This document shows, piece after piece, positions 15,081-23,595 of a stretch of DNA of 59,263 bases (positions are counted from its first letter, which is position 1; the number at the start of each line of letters is the position of its first letter). This DNA is from Nocardia vaccinii NBRC 15922 (GTDB lineage Bacteria; Actinomycetota; Actinomycetes; Mycobacteriales; Mycobacteriaceae), in contig NZ_BDCC01000078.1 of the NCBI RefSeq assembly GCF_001613305.1, forward strand, positions 1 to 59,263. The letters run 5' to 3'. The notes beneath the pieces are model-generated. The model was given only the letters and a program-made list of their open reading frames with translations, made no database searches and was not told the origin of the DNA. Both the position numbers and the translations under genes were made by a program.

Positions 15081-16577
15081 TCAGATTCCGGGCGCGTTGA
15101 CGTAGTGGAGCTGGTCCTCGCGGTATCCGCCCTGGCCCATACCGATTTCGGTGATGTCGTCGACGAATTCGACGGCCTTGATCCACTTGACCATCTTGTA
15201 GCCGAGTTGATTCTCCAAGCGCAGCCGAAGTGGGGCGCCGTGTTCGATCGGTAGCGGCGCACCGTTCATCTCCATCGCCAGAATCGCCTGCGGCGCACGC
15301 GCGATGGCTATCGGAATCGCCTCGTAGAAATAGCCGTAACGGCCGCGGCCCTCGGTGAGTGCCTTGTCGTCCATCGCGTAGAACACGACGTGGGTCACCG
15401 ATGCGGCGGGGCGGACCCTGTCGATCAGGGCGGCCAACGGGACTCCACCCCATTCGGCGATGCCGTTCCAGCCTTGAATGCAGTTGTGATTGGTGATCTG
15501 CCGGGTCATGCCCAGTTCGGCGAGTTGCCGCAGGGAGATCGTCATCGGATGAGCGACCAGGCCGCCGACCGGCAGGCGATAACCGCGAAAGGCGTCCGCG
15601 GCGAGTTCGCGATAGCTCTCGTCCGTCGGAGGGTAACCGTTCACGCGATGATATTCGGAGATCTGCCGCCTGCGGTACCGCTGTCGTGGTCGGCCCATCT
15701 TCGACACCGCGTATTCGAAGCGGTGCACGAGGACGCCCAGCGTCCGCCGGGTGCCCCGTGGATATGCCAGGCTCAGCACGGTGGCGAGAATGTGGATGAT
15801 CACGATCGTGAGCAGGATCGACGATCCGACCACGGTCGCGACAGTGTGGTTCGCCTCGGCCGACCCCAGGAATATCTTCGCGAATTCGCTCGGAATACCG
15901 TGCACCGCAACCATGAACACGTGGATCGCGATGAATGCCAGCAGGGCGCACATACCCAGGAAGTGAATGCTGCGCGCGCCCTGTTTTCCGCCGAACAACC
16001 GGCCGTACCACGGGAATCGCGCCAGCACCGCGGGGGACATCGCCGCACCCGAGGCGATCTGGACCGGGCTCAGGATGAAGATCACCGCGAAATAGGTGAG
16101 TTTCTGGACCGCGTCGAACGGCTCACCGGACAATTGCGGCGCCAATTGGAAATGCAGATAGGTGCCGATATCGCGCACCGAGTCAGGGAAGATGCTCCAG
16201 TGCCGGGGGATCAGATACTGCCAGTAGCCGCTGGTGAAGACCATTACGACGTAGACCAGCCCGGTGACGATCCAGAATTGGACGGTCAGGAAATGCCAGT
16301 GCCGGCCCAGGCCCAGATTGTTGCGGCCGGGCAGCGCGATGACCGGATGCCAGGACTCCTCCTCGTCGAGCGACACCCACGGGCGCCGGGAGTCGCTTCC
16401 GAAATGTTTGCGGGACAATCGAAGCCATTCCCGTCCGGGGGGACAGCCATCGTTCCAGTAGAACTTCGGCATCGAGGAGAGCACCTCGACGCCCGAACGC
16501 ATGAGCAGCGTGACGAACAGAATGTTCAGAGCATGTGTGACGACCACGAACATCGGGAAGTGCGGAACCTGACCCAT
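15081..16577 (-). CDS. cytochrome b561-type membrane domain fused to sulfite-oxidase-type molybdopterin domain
   Basis: A 498-residue two-part redox protein. Residues about 1-300 hold several membrane helices ('MFVVVTHALNILFVTLLM', 'FWIVTGLVYVVMVFTSGYW', 'MCALLAFIAIHVFMVAVHG') with His residues placed as in di-heme cytochrome b561. Residues about 330-498 form a sulfite-oxidase/MsrP-type molybdopterin domain, including 'HNCIQGWNGIAEW', whose Cys would ligate molybdenum. In MsrPQ these are two separate proteins and the Mo subunit is Tat-exported; here they are one chain and no Tat signal is visible. It probably exchanges electrons between the quinone pool and an oxo-substrate (sulfoxide, sulfite or similar); direction and substrate are unknown. 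Confidence 0.85.
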   Translation of the reverse strand: MGQVPHFPMFVVVTHALNILFVTLLMRSGVEVLSSMPKFYWNDGCPPGREWLRLSRKHFGSDSRRPWVSLDEEESWHPVIALPGRNNLGLGRHWHFLTVQFWIVTGLVYVVMVFTSGYWQYLIPRHWSIFPDSVRDIGTYLHFQLAPQLSGEPFDAVQKLTYFAVIFILSPVQIASGAAMSPAVLARFPWYGRLFGGKQGARSIHFLGMCALLAFIAIHVFMVAVHGIPSEFAKIFLGSAEANHTVATVVGSSILLTIVIIHILATVLSLAYPRGTRRTLGVLVHRFEYAVSKMGRPRQRYRRRQISEYHRVNGYPPTDESYRELAADAFRGYRLPVGGLVAHPMTISLRQLAELGMTRQITNHNCIQGWNGIAEWGGVPLAALIDRVRPAASVTHVVFYAMDDKALTEGRGRYGYFYEAIPIAIARAPQAILAMEMNGAPLPIEHGAPLRLRLENQLGYKMVKWIKAVEFVDDITEIGMGQGGYREDQLHYVNAPGI

Positions 16578-16754
16578 CGCATGCGTCCTGTCAGCCGAAC
16601 AGTTCGTGTCCGACGAACCTCCTTCCACCGTCGTTCCGATGACCGTCTGCCCACTTGCCGTCGTGGTAAACAGGCGGCGTCCGCTTCCAGGGCGACCACC
16701 ACACGTCTGGCTGCCGCCATGGCTTTCAAGCAGTTCGCGGTTTCGCGGTTTCGA

Positions 16755-18824
16755 TCACCCGGCGAACCGGGTCCAGTACCGGACCTCGCGGCAGCGCGTG
16801 ACGAAGTCGGCGGCCGAGGTGCCGGGCGCGGAGAGATCGACGAAGCCCGCATCGAGTTCGGTCAGTCCCGCCGCGGTGAACAGCGCAGCGGCTCCGCTGT
16901 GGGCGACGAACTTGCAGTGGGCGTACGCGTCGCTGACGAAATCGCGTGCGGGCGGCAGCGATGCGAGCTGTGCGGCGCCCTCGTCGGTGGCGAGGACGGC
17001 CACGGCGTCGTAGACCACGGAGGGCGCCCCGTCGAGCTTCTCGTCCGCCTCGATCCGCTCGCCGTCGGCGGTGACGATGCCGCCGACCTTCATCGCGATG
17101 ATCTCGAGGATCGCCTTCTCGGCGGTGACCGCCTCGCGCAACGCGGAGATCAGTTTCCCGTCCACGCCGTCGGTGACCAGGATGCCGAACTTGCGGCCCG
17201 CGAACGTCTCCGGGCCGTTGCGCAGGATGCTCAACGCCGGCGACTCGGGCAGATCGGTGCGCGTTTCGCGCGCAGCGGGCAGGGGCTCGGGCAGGTCGGG
17301 CAGCCCGAGGCCGTCGCAGACCGCCGTGGCCAGATCCTCGTCGACGTTGCGCAGCGCCGCCACCACCCGCCGGCGAATATCCACGCGCTCGCACTTGCTC
17401 AACTCGAAGACGAATCCGGCGATGATGTGCCGCTGCTCCACCTCGGTCTGGCTCGCGAAGAATTGCCGGGCCTGGCTGTAGTGGTCGGCGAAGCTTTCCG
17501 CGCGCAGTCGGCGCTTGGGGCCCGAAACCGTCTCGGGAACGGAGGTGAACCCTCGTTCGGGATCCTCGCGCGGGCCCTTGATCTCCGACGGCCACGAATT
17601 GGGTTCGTAGTTGACCCGATTCGTGGGGTTGACCGTCGCCATGTGGCCGTCCTGCTGGAACGTCGCGAACGGGCATTTGGGCGCGTTGACCGGCAGATGG
17701 GTGAAGTTCGGGCTGCCCAGACGTTTGAGCTGGGTGTCCAGGTAGGAGAAATTCCTGCCCTGCAAGAGCGGGTCGTCGGTGAAATCGATTCCCGGAATGA
17801 TGTTCTGGGTGCAGAAGGCGACCTGCTCGGTCTCGGCGAAGAAGTTGTCCACCACCCGGTCCAAGACGAGCTTGCCCACCCGGCGCACCGGAACCTGTTC
17901 CTCCGGAATGATTTTCGTCGGATCGAGGATGTCGAATTCGAAGTTGTCGGCGAATTCCTCATCGAACAACTGCATGCCGAGTTCCCACTCGGGGAAGTCG
18001 CCGGACCCGATCGCATCCCACAGGTCGCGCCGGTGGAAGTCCGGATCGGCGCCGTTGATCTTCAACGCCTCGTTCCACACCACCGACTGCATGCCCTGCT
18101 TCGGCTTCCAGTGGAATTTGACGAAGGTCGAGCGTCCCTCGGCGTTCACCAACCGGAAGGTGTGCACCCCGAACCCTTCCATGAAGCGGAACGAGCGGGG
18201 GATCGCGCGGTCGGACATGATCCACAGCAGCATGTGGGTCGACTCGGGCGTCAGCGAGACGAAATCCCAGAAGTTGTCGTGCGCGGTCTGAGCCTGCGGG
18301 AAGCCGCGGTCGGGCTCCTGTTTGGCCGCGTGGACCATATCCGGGAATTTGATGGCGTCCTGAATGAAGAAGACCGGGATATTGTTACCGACCAGATCCC
18401 AGTTGCCCTCCCCGGTATACATTTTCACCGCGAACCCGCGGACGTCGCGGGCCAGGTCGAACGACCCCTTGTTCCCGGCGACCGTCGAGAATCGGACGAA
18501 CACCTCGGTGCGGCGACCGGCTTCGCGGAACGGGTCGGCGACGGTCAGGTCCCGCAGCGGCTCGTAGTTCTCGAAATAGCCGTGTGCCCCGAAGCCGCGA
18601 GCGTGCACGACACGTTCGGGAATGCGCTCGTGGTCGAAATGAAAGATCTTCTCGCGGAAGTGGAAATCTTCCAGCAGCGCCGGGCCGCGTTCACCGGCAC
18701 GCAGGGTGTTCTGGTCGTCGCCGACCACGACACCCTGTTGGGTGGTGAGTCGTACGTCGTCTCCGGATGCCTGCTGGTGGGTTTCCCCGCCGTTGCCTGG
18801 TCGACCTGCATTTCCGTCGGTCAT
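16755..18824 (-). CDS. katE: large-subunit (HPII-type) catalase with DJ-1-like C-terminal domain
   Basis: A 689-residue clade-2 monofunctional heme catalase decomposing H2O2. The distal His lies in 'ERIPERVVHARGFGAHGYFE' (residues about 65-85), the substrate-channel segment is 'NNIPVFFIQDAIKFPD', and the proximal heme Tyr is in 'RNFSYLDTQLKRLG'. The last ~150 residues ('KFGILVTDGVDGKLISALRE' to 'HSGAAALFTAAGLTELDAG') are the flavodoxin-like DJ-1/PfpI domain found only in large catalases. The start at 18824 has AGGAG eight bases upstream; longer in-frame readings to 19064 run into the divergent promoter region. It is divergent from the hemerythrin gene. Confidence 0.93.
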   Translation of the reverse strand: MTDGNAGRPGNGGETHQQASGDDVRLTTQQGVVVGDDQNTLRAGERGPALLEDFHFREKIFHFDHERIPERVVHARGFGAHGYFENYEPLRDLTVADPFREAGRRTEVFVRFSTVAGNKGSFDLARDVRGFAVKMYTGEGNWDLVGNNIPVFFIQDAIKFPDMVHAAKQEPDRGFPQAQTAHDNFWDFVSLTPESTHMLLWIMSDRAIPRSFRFMEGFGVHTFRLVNAEGRSTFVKFHWKPKQGMQSVVWNEALKINGADPDFHRRDLWDAIGSGDFPEWELGMQLFDEEFADNFEFDILDPTKIIPEEQVPVRRVGKLVLDRVVDNFFAETEQVAFCTQNIIPGIDFTDDPLLQGRNFSYLDTQLKRLGSPNFTHLPVNAPKCPFATFQQDGHMATVNPTNRVNYEPNSWPSEIKGPREDPERGFTSVPETVSGPKRRLRAESFADHYSQARQFFASQTEVEQRHIIAGFVFELSKCERVDIRRRVVAALRNVDEDLATAVCDGLGLPDLPEPLPAARETRTDLPESPALSILRNGPETFAGRKFGILVTDGVDGKLISALREAVTAEKAILEIIAMKVGGIVTADGERIEADEKLDGAPSVVYDAVAVLATDEGAAQLASLPPARDFVSDAYAHCKFVAHSGAAALFTAAGLTELDAGFVDLSAPGTSAADFVTRCREVRYWTRFAG

Positions 18825-18964
18825 ACCGTGGTCTCCTGTCGGGTGTGCGTCGAGCCGTTCGGATCGTCCGCGGTCACATACGGCCGCGAATTCTCGGAGT
18901 TCACAAGCGGCGCATGCCCGCCGCGACGGAGACGAAACGTGCGCGTCCGGCGGATCGGCGGGGT

Positions 18965-18989
18965 GTTTTTCCGGCTTCGGGCCGGGTAG
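18965..18989 (+). promoter_or_regulatory. SigF/SigB-like stress promoter before the hemerythrin gene
   Basis: GTTT at 18965-18968, a 15-base spacer, then GGGTAG at 18984-18989. This fits the actinobacterial stress-sigma pattern GTTT-N14-17-GGGTA. It lies 43 bases before the hemerythrin start. The intervening sequence contains a small CCGGC/GCCGG hairpin. Confidence 0.5.
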
Positions 18990-19031
18990 CCGCTCGACGC
19001 CGCACGACGAGCCGGAAAGGAAATGCTCCGT

Positions 19032-19613
19032 ATGGATGTCTTGACTGTGCTGCTCACCGACCACAACGTGGTGCTGCGCATGCTGCGATCACTCGAACGC
19101 GGCCGCGGCCGGGGGGAGGCCGAGCAAACCGCTCGTGCCGAGCTGGTGACCAGTCTGGTGATCACCGAATCCGGGCACGAAGCGGTGGAGGAACAGTATT
19201 TCTGGCCGCTGGTCCGGAAAATGGTGCCCGACGGTGACGTGCTGGCCGACCACGCCATCGATCAGGAGAAGGCGGGTAAATACCTGCTGCAGCGACTGGA
19301 GAACGGGCCCGTCGGCAGCCCGGAATTCGAGGAGGCGCTGGCGAGGTACATTCCCGCGGCGCGCGAGCACATCAATTTCGAACAGACCCGGGTCTGGCCG
19401 CTCCTGCGGCAATTCTGTTCGGCCCAGCAGCTCGAGGTGGTCGGGGAGAAGATGGTCGCGGCCAGGAAGCTCGCCCCCACCCGTCCGCATCCGAAGGCTC
19501 CGGCCAATCCGGCCGTGCAGAAGGCCGGCGGAATCGCTGTGGCCGCCTTGGACCGGGTGCGCGACCTGGTGACCGTGCGCCGTAACCGCCGGCCGACGGG
19601 ACCGTGGATCTGA
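19032..19613 (+). CDS. hemerythrin HHE-domain protein
   Basis: A 193-residue protein whose first ~145 residues form a four-helix HHE hemerythrin bundle that binds a di-iron centre. Ligand candidates are His in 'LLTDHNVVLRML', HxxxE in 'ESGHEAVEEQYFWPLV', His in 'VLADHAIDQEKAG' and HxxxE in 'AAREHINFEQTRVWPLL'. The C-terminal ~45 residues are basic and disordered. Relatives are implicated in O2, NO or H2O2 responses. The start at 19032 (MDVLTVLL) is preferred over 19023 because AAAGGA would be too close to the latter. It is divergent from the catalase gene and has its own stress-type promoter. Confidence 0.88.
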   Translation: MDVLTVLLTDHNVVLRMLRSLERGRGRGEAEQTARAELVTSLVITESGHEAVEEQYFWPLVRKMVPDGDVLADHAIDQEKAGKYLLQRLENGPVGSPEFEEALARYIPAAREHINFEQTRVWPLLRQFCSAQQLEVVGEKMVAARKLAPTRPHPKAPANPAVQKAGGIAVAALDRVRDLVTVRRNRRPTGPWI

Positions 19614-19643
19614 GCCCGGGCCGGGCCGGCCGGTGTTCGCCCG

Positions 19644-20456
19644 TTACGGCGAAGTGGAATCCGGGTAGATCTGCCAGCCCCAGGACAGCGCGTCCAGCAG
19701 ATTTCGTTTGAAGGTGCGTGCGGTGCTGTTGTCGCCGACGCGTGGTCGCAGGTTCTCCCGGATCGCCTGGACGAACCGCCACCGGGTGATGCCGAAGGCC
19801 ACCAGCAGCTCCTCGGCGCTCGCCCCGCCGAATGGCGCCCATTCGATCGCGAATCGGATCAGTGTCCGGGCTTCGGCGTCGAGCGATCTGGATGTTGCCA
19901 GGAAATCGCACTGATGCAGGCAGGATCGGACCCATATCGGGTCGCAGGGTCTCTCCCGGGTCGCCTCGGGCATCGACTTCTTTCCTCTCCGGCGGTTCGA
20001 ATGGTTCATCTGCCGGCTGGGAGATGGGCCGGCCGGGACGGGAGGGGCGACCGGAATGGTGGTGAACACCGGGAACCTGTCGGGAATCGCCTCCGGGGTG
20101 AATGTCACTCGCACCGGCCGGTCCGACGGCGGGGGGACTTCACCCGCGATCGTCGTGTAGATCCACGGGCCGTCGTCGAGTTCGACGATGGCGATCGTGG
20201 ATGCCTCCCACTCGCCGGAATCGGCATCGTTCCTCGGGCGATGCACGACCTTCCACGACACGATCGAACCGTTGCCGCAGGACATCACCCATTCCAGCGC
20301 CGTGGATCGGCACGCGGTGCAGGTGCGGACCATCGGCGCGAGCCGCAACCCGCAGGCGATACAGCGCCTGATCATCAACGCCTCGCCGCGGTGCGGACGG
20401 GCGGTATCGTGAACGGGTTCCGGCCGGGTCGGCTGGTACGGGTCGTGAAGGTCCAT
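19644..20456 (-). CDS. DUF35 OB-fold/Zn-ribbon protein fused to a DUF3263-like helical domain
   Basis: A 270-residue protein in two parts. Residues about 28-125 resemble DUF35: a rubredoxin-type zinc ribbon (CIACG...CTAC) followed by an OB fold. DUF35 proteins typically partner thiolases or acyl-CoA enzymes. Residues about 162-270 carry a helical segment ('ARTLIRFAIEWAPFGGASAE', then 'ELLVAFGITRWRFVQAI') resembling DUF3263, a small mycobacterial family. A Shine-Dalgarno-like GAGGAAAG precedes an in-frame ATG at 19973, so the C-terminal 109 residues may also be made separately. The start at 20456 has AAGGA upstream. It converges with the hemerythrin gene. Confidence 0.65.
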   Translation of the reverse strand: MDLHDPYQPTRPEPVHDTARPHRGEALMIRRCIACGLRLAPMVRTCTACRSTALEWVMSCGNGSIVSWKVVHRPRNDADSGEWEASTIAIVELDDGPWIYTTIAGEVPPPSDRPVRVTFTPEAIPDRFPVFTTIPVAPPVPAGPSPSRQMNHSNRRRGKKSMPEATRERPCDPIWVRSCLHQCDFLATSRSLDAEARTLIRFAIEWAPFGGASAEELLVAFGITRWRFVQAIRENLRPRVGDNSTARTFKRNLLDALSWGWQIYPDSTSP

Positions 20457-20781
20457 CGGAGTCCTTCGGTGATCGCGGCAACAATATGTCCAGGTAAAGG
20501 GTCGGCCGCGCGACGCGTCCACACATCGGCAGATCTACCGGGTACATACCTATTTCCGGAACCGCCGCTTCGCACCGGGGCAGTTCGCCCATCTCGGTCC
20601 GTCGAAGGCCCTCTACCTGCACTGTTGTGACGATCTTCACAAATTCTCCGTACTGGCGATAATTCCCGCGACTGGGATCGGCGCGCGCAGTAGGTTTGAG
20701 GTGTTCTGTTGTCTACAGGTCGTGGGGTTCGTTCTCGGAGTGGAGTGGTCCGCGAGTGGCCCGTCACCGAGGAGAATGTGG

Positions 20782-22068
20782 GTGGATGACGTCGAGGGGG
20801 TGCTGGCCAAGGCTTGGTTGAGAGCCTTGGCACTCGATGGTGCGGGGCCGGAGTCGGCCGTGTCGGCGCATCGCCTGCTGCGCGGCCTGATCATCGAGTT
20901 GCTCGCCGCGCTGCACACCGACCCCTTCGACCCGGCGGCAGGTGCGCAGGTCGGGCGGGCTCTGGTCGCGGCGCAGTGGACCGGGCAGGACGTTCCCTCG
21001 ACCTCCGCGGGGGTGTTGTATCGGCTCGCCGACCATTGTCAGCATCCCGATGCCTCGTCCAGGCTGGCGGCATTGCTCGCCGGTCTGGGACAGGGGCATC
21101 AGGCCGGATTGTACGATCTGCACGGCTTCGATCAGCGCCACGGCGGGCCTGCGCGCGAAGCGGAGGCCGAGGCGCAGAACTCGCGATTCCGTATGGCGTT
21201 CGACAATATCGCCGCCGCCGTCGCGATCGGGGACACCGAAGGCAGACTGCTGGAAGCGAACAACGCGCTGGCCGAGATGATCGGCGTCCCGGTCGATTCC
21301 CTGCACGGGATATCGGTCTACGACTTCGCCCACCCCGACGACCAGGAGCAAATCCGGAATCTGTTGTACGAGAAGCTGGTTCCGACTCGTTCCGGCACGG
21401 TCACGATGGAGCACCGGCTGGTGCGCGCCGACGGCAGCATCGGATGGATGTCGTTCGCCATCACCTACGTCCCGGGCGTCAACGGCGAGCCCGATTACCT
21501 CCTGGCGGTGGGCGGGGACGTCACCGAACTGCACGAGCGGCACGAAGAGCTGCATCGCGAGGCTCGGCACGACCCGCTGACGGGGCTGCCCAACCGCCGG
21601 CTGCTCGCGGAGCGGGTCAGCGAGCTGACGGCCACCGCCCGCCCCGACGACCGGGCCGTATTCTGTTTCGCGGACCTCGATCACTTCAAGGTGATCAACG
21701 ACCGCTACGGCCACAACGTCGGGGACAAGGCCCTCATCGCCGTCGCGAAACGCATGCGCACGGTCATGCGTGAGCATGATTGCCTGGTGGCGCGCATCGG
21801 CGGTGACGAATTCGTCGTTCTCGTCCCGCCCCCGGCCAGCACCTCGCGGACCTCGATCATCGCCGATCAGCTGCTCTCGGCGCTGGCGGCGCCGATCACC
21901 ATCGACGGTCACGAGCTGCGGATGTCGGCCAGTATCGGCGTCATCGTGACGCCCATTGCCGGAGCCGACGCCGAATCCCTGCTCGCCGCCGCCGACACCA
22001 GCCTCTACTACGCGAAAACGAATGGCAAAGGTCACTGGGTGCTGCAAAACCTCGACGCTCCCGCCTGA
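20782..22068 (+). CDS. PAS-GGDEF diguanylate cyclase
   Basis: A 428-residue c-di-GMP synthase. An N-terminal helical region (residues about 1-125) of the kind seen in mycobacterial cyclases is followed by a PAS domain ('FRMAFDNIAAAVAIGDTEGR', 'EHRLVRADGSIGWMSFAI') and a GGDEF domain. The latter has 'HDPLTGLPNRRLLAERV', 'DLDHFKVINDRYGHNVGD' and an intact active-site RIGGDEF. No EAL domain and no obvious RxxD inhibitory site were noticed. The start at GTG 20782 is seven bases after GAGGAG; ATG 20776 is only one base away from it. The PAS ligand is unknown. It lies at the left border of the dormancy island. Confidence 0.87.
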   Translation: MDDVEGVLAKAWLRALALDGAGPESAVSAHRLLRGLIIELLAALHTDPFDPAAGAQVGRALVAAQWTGQDVPSTSAGVLYRLADHCQHPDASSRLAALLAGLGQGHQAGLYDLHGFDQRHGGPAREAEAEAQNSRFRMAFDNIAAAVAIGDTEGRLLEANNALAEMIGVPVDSLHGISVYDFAHPDDQEQIRNLLYEKLVPTRSGTVTMEHRLVRADGSIGWMSFAITYVPGVNGEPDYLLAVGGDVTELHERHEELHREARHDPLTGLPNRRLLAERVSELTATARPDDRAVFCFADLDHFKVINDRYGHNVGDKALIAVAKRMRTVMREHDCLVARIGGDEFVVLVPPPASTSRTSIIADQLLSALAAPITIDGHELRMSASIGVIVTPIAGADAESLLAAADTSLYYAKTNGKGHWVLQNLDAPA

Positions 22069-22193
22069 CCGGGCATCGAATTCGGCGGCCGGGCCGATGT
22101 ACTCGGCGCGGTGACTGCGGCAGACTTCCCATCGAGGCCGTCGCGACGTCGAGATGAACGTGCGTTCACCGCGCACGGTAAGGGAGGTCAGTG

Positions 22194-23267
22194 GTGGAGT
22201 GGTCGGACCTTCTGGCCCGGATCGTGGCGTGGTTGCGGGCGGGATATCCGCAGGGAGTGCCGACGCAGGACTATGTGCCGCTGCTGGCGGTGCTGGGACG
22301 CCGGTTGAGTGAGGAAGAGATCGGTCAAGTGGTGGACCAGCTGATCGTGCAGGGGGCGCTTCCGGCCGATCGGGTCGATGCCGGTGTGGCGATCACCCGC
22401 CACACCCACGAGCTGCCCAGCGAATCGGATCTCGCGCGAGTGCGTGATCGGCTCCGGTCGGGCGGCTGGCCGGTCGGCGGCGACTGGCAGCCGCCCGCGC
22501 CCGAGCCTGCCGCCGAATCCGCTCCGGCGCTGGGCGTTGCGTCCGACGCGGACGAGCAGGGCGGGGATCGGTCCGAGACGCGGATCGAGTACCACGAGAA
22601 CCTGCGGCAGCTGGCCGAGTTGTTGCACGAGATGTGCCTGCGGGACCGGGCTGTGGTCTCGGCCGCGACGAACGCCCTGGTCGCCGGCGATCTGGAACAG
22701 GCGCAAGCCGCGATCGACAGCGGTGGTGCGGTCGAGGCGATGGCGCGGCGCGCCGAAGCCGAGGCGGTCCGGCTGCTTTCTTCGCAGGCGCCCGCGGCCG
22801 GGGATCTGCGGCAGCTGGTGACCGCGGTGCAGCTGACCGGCAACCTGCAGCGAATGGCGGTGCTCGCGACGCATATCGCCACCGCCGCGCGTCGTCGCCA
22901 CCCCGACTCCGCGGTCCCCGAACCGGTGCGGCCGTTGATCGATCGCATGGGCAGCGTTGCGGTGGCGATCACCACCAGCGCGGCGGCGGTGCTCGAGGCG
23001 CCGGCCCGCGGGACCGCGAACATGCTCGAGCGGCAGGACGACCTGATGGATCACCTGCACGAAGATCTACTGGCCACGGTCCTGGGCCCGGCATGGGATC
23101 ACGGGATCACCGCCGCGGTCGATATGACGCTGATCGGACGCTATTACGAGCGTTTCGCCGACAACGCAGTCGAGGTCGGCCGCCGCACCATTCTGCTGGC
23201 CACCGGCGAAATTCCCCGCGCCCGCCGCCCGAGCGCCCTCGAGGAGAGTTCGGATCCCGAGGAGTAG
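22194..23267 (+). CDS. DUF3349-PhoU fusion protein
   Basis: A 357-residue protein joining two domains. Residues 1-85 are DUF3349, a family specific to Mycobacteriales ('IVAWLRAGYPQGVPTQDYVP', 'LLAVLGRRLSEEEIGQVVDQ'). After a Pro/Ala linker, residues about 125-335 form a PhoU fold of paired three-helix bundles ('RQLAELLHEMCLRDRAVVSA', 'DLRQLVTAVQLTGNLQRMAV', 'TLIGRYYERFADNAVEVGRR'). PhoU proteins restrain phosphate-starvation signalling and Pst transport. The start at 22194 has GGGAGG six bases upstream. No pst or phoR genes are nearby, so this is an orphan PhoU. Confidence 0.85.
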   Translation: MEWSDLLARIVAWLRAGYPQGVPTQDYVPLLAVLGRRLSEEEIGQVVDQLIVQGALPADRVDAGVAITRHTHELPSESDLARVRDRLRSGGWPVGGDWQPPAPEPAAESAPALGVASDADEQGGDRSETRIEYHENLRQLAELLHEMCLRDRAVVSAATNALVAGDLEQAQAAIDSGGAVEAMARRAEAEAVRLLSSQAPAAGDLRQLVTAVQLTGNLQRMAVLATHIATAARRRHPDSAVPEPVRPLIDRMGSVAVAITTSAAAVLEAPARGTANMLERQDDLMDHLHEDLLATVLGPAWDHGITAAVDMTLIGRYYERFADNAVEVGRRTILLATGEIPRARRPSALEESSDPEE

Positions 23268-23481
23268 ATCTCCCCGTCGGTGAGCCCGGAAAGGGCCGAC
23301 GGCGGATGTGAAGTGTTGCCGGTTCCCGAGTTTCGCGTTGTCGCGCGGGCTCCCGTGCCTGGGGCTGGTGTGCCCGGTGCGGCGGGTCTTTCGGCCCTGT
23401 GGGCGTGCCGCCGCCGGAGCGACGCTGGGAGAACGTACATCGTCCGGTGAGTCGGATGGTGACAGTCCAGCGGGAGAACTC
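23268..23481. promoter_or_regulatory. regulatory region of the usp-xfp-usp operon
   Basis: About 210 bases between the PhoU-fusion gene and the small coupled ORF. It contains the best DosR-like box in the window (23384-23397) about 85 bases before the small ORF's start. No other feature was recognised. Confidence 0.6.
23384..23397 (+). promoter_or_regulatory. DosR-like box
   Basis: GGGTCTTTCGGCCC matches 13 of 14 positions of the pattern GGGACTWWMGKCCC (DosR core GGGACT-N2-AGTCCC with the common right-half variant), by hand count. It lies 98 bases before the small ORF and 195 bases before the first universal stress gene. Confidence 0.7.
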
Positions 23482-23595
23482 ATGGATGCAATGCTTTTTC
23501 ACGGGCCGGGGAGCTCGGGATGGGAGCCGGTGCCGGAACCGGTGATCCAGGTCGGCAGCGGGGTGCACACCAGGCGATCGACGGAGCACCGATGA
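23482..23595 (+). CDS. 37-residue small ORF translationally coupled to usp
   Basis: GGGAG followed by a five-base gap and ATG opens a 37-codon frame (MDAMLFHGPGSSGWEPVPEP...) whose TGA overlaps the ATG of the next gene as ATGA at 23592-23595. Good ribosome site, position behind a DosR-like box and the overlap support translation. It has no known domain, signal peptide or membrane segment. It may act as a leader peptide coupling usp translation or be a genuine small protein. It is easily missed in annotation. Confidence 0.5.
   Translation: MDAMLFHGPGSSGWEPVPEPVIQVGSGVHTRRSTEHR

Noticed and set aside
15390..18989. A 1199-codon open frame on the plus strand
   Set aside because: It lies antisense to the cytochrome b/Mo and catalase genes, both with clear motifs. 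Long shadow frames are expected opposite high-GC genes, and its product is rich in Arg, Gly and Val without domains.
20590..20620. Possible DosR-like box before the diguanylate cyclase (GGTCCGTCGAAGGCCC)
   Set aside because: The two half-sites are present but the spacing is two bases too long, and few positions match when aligned.
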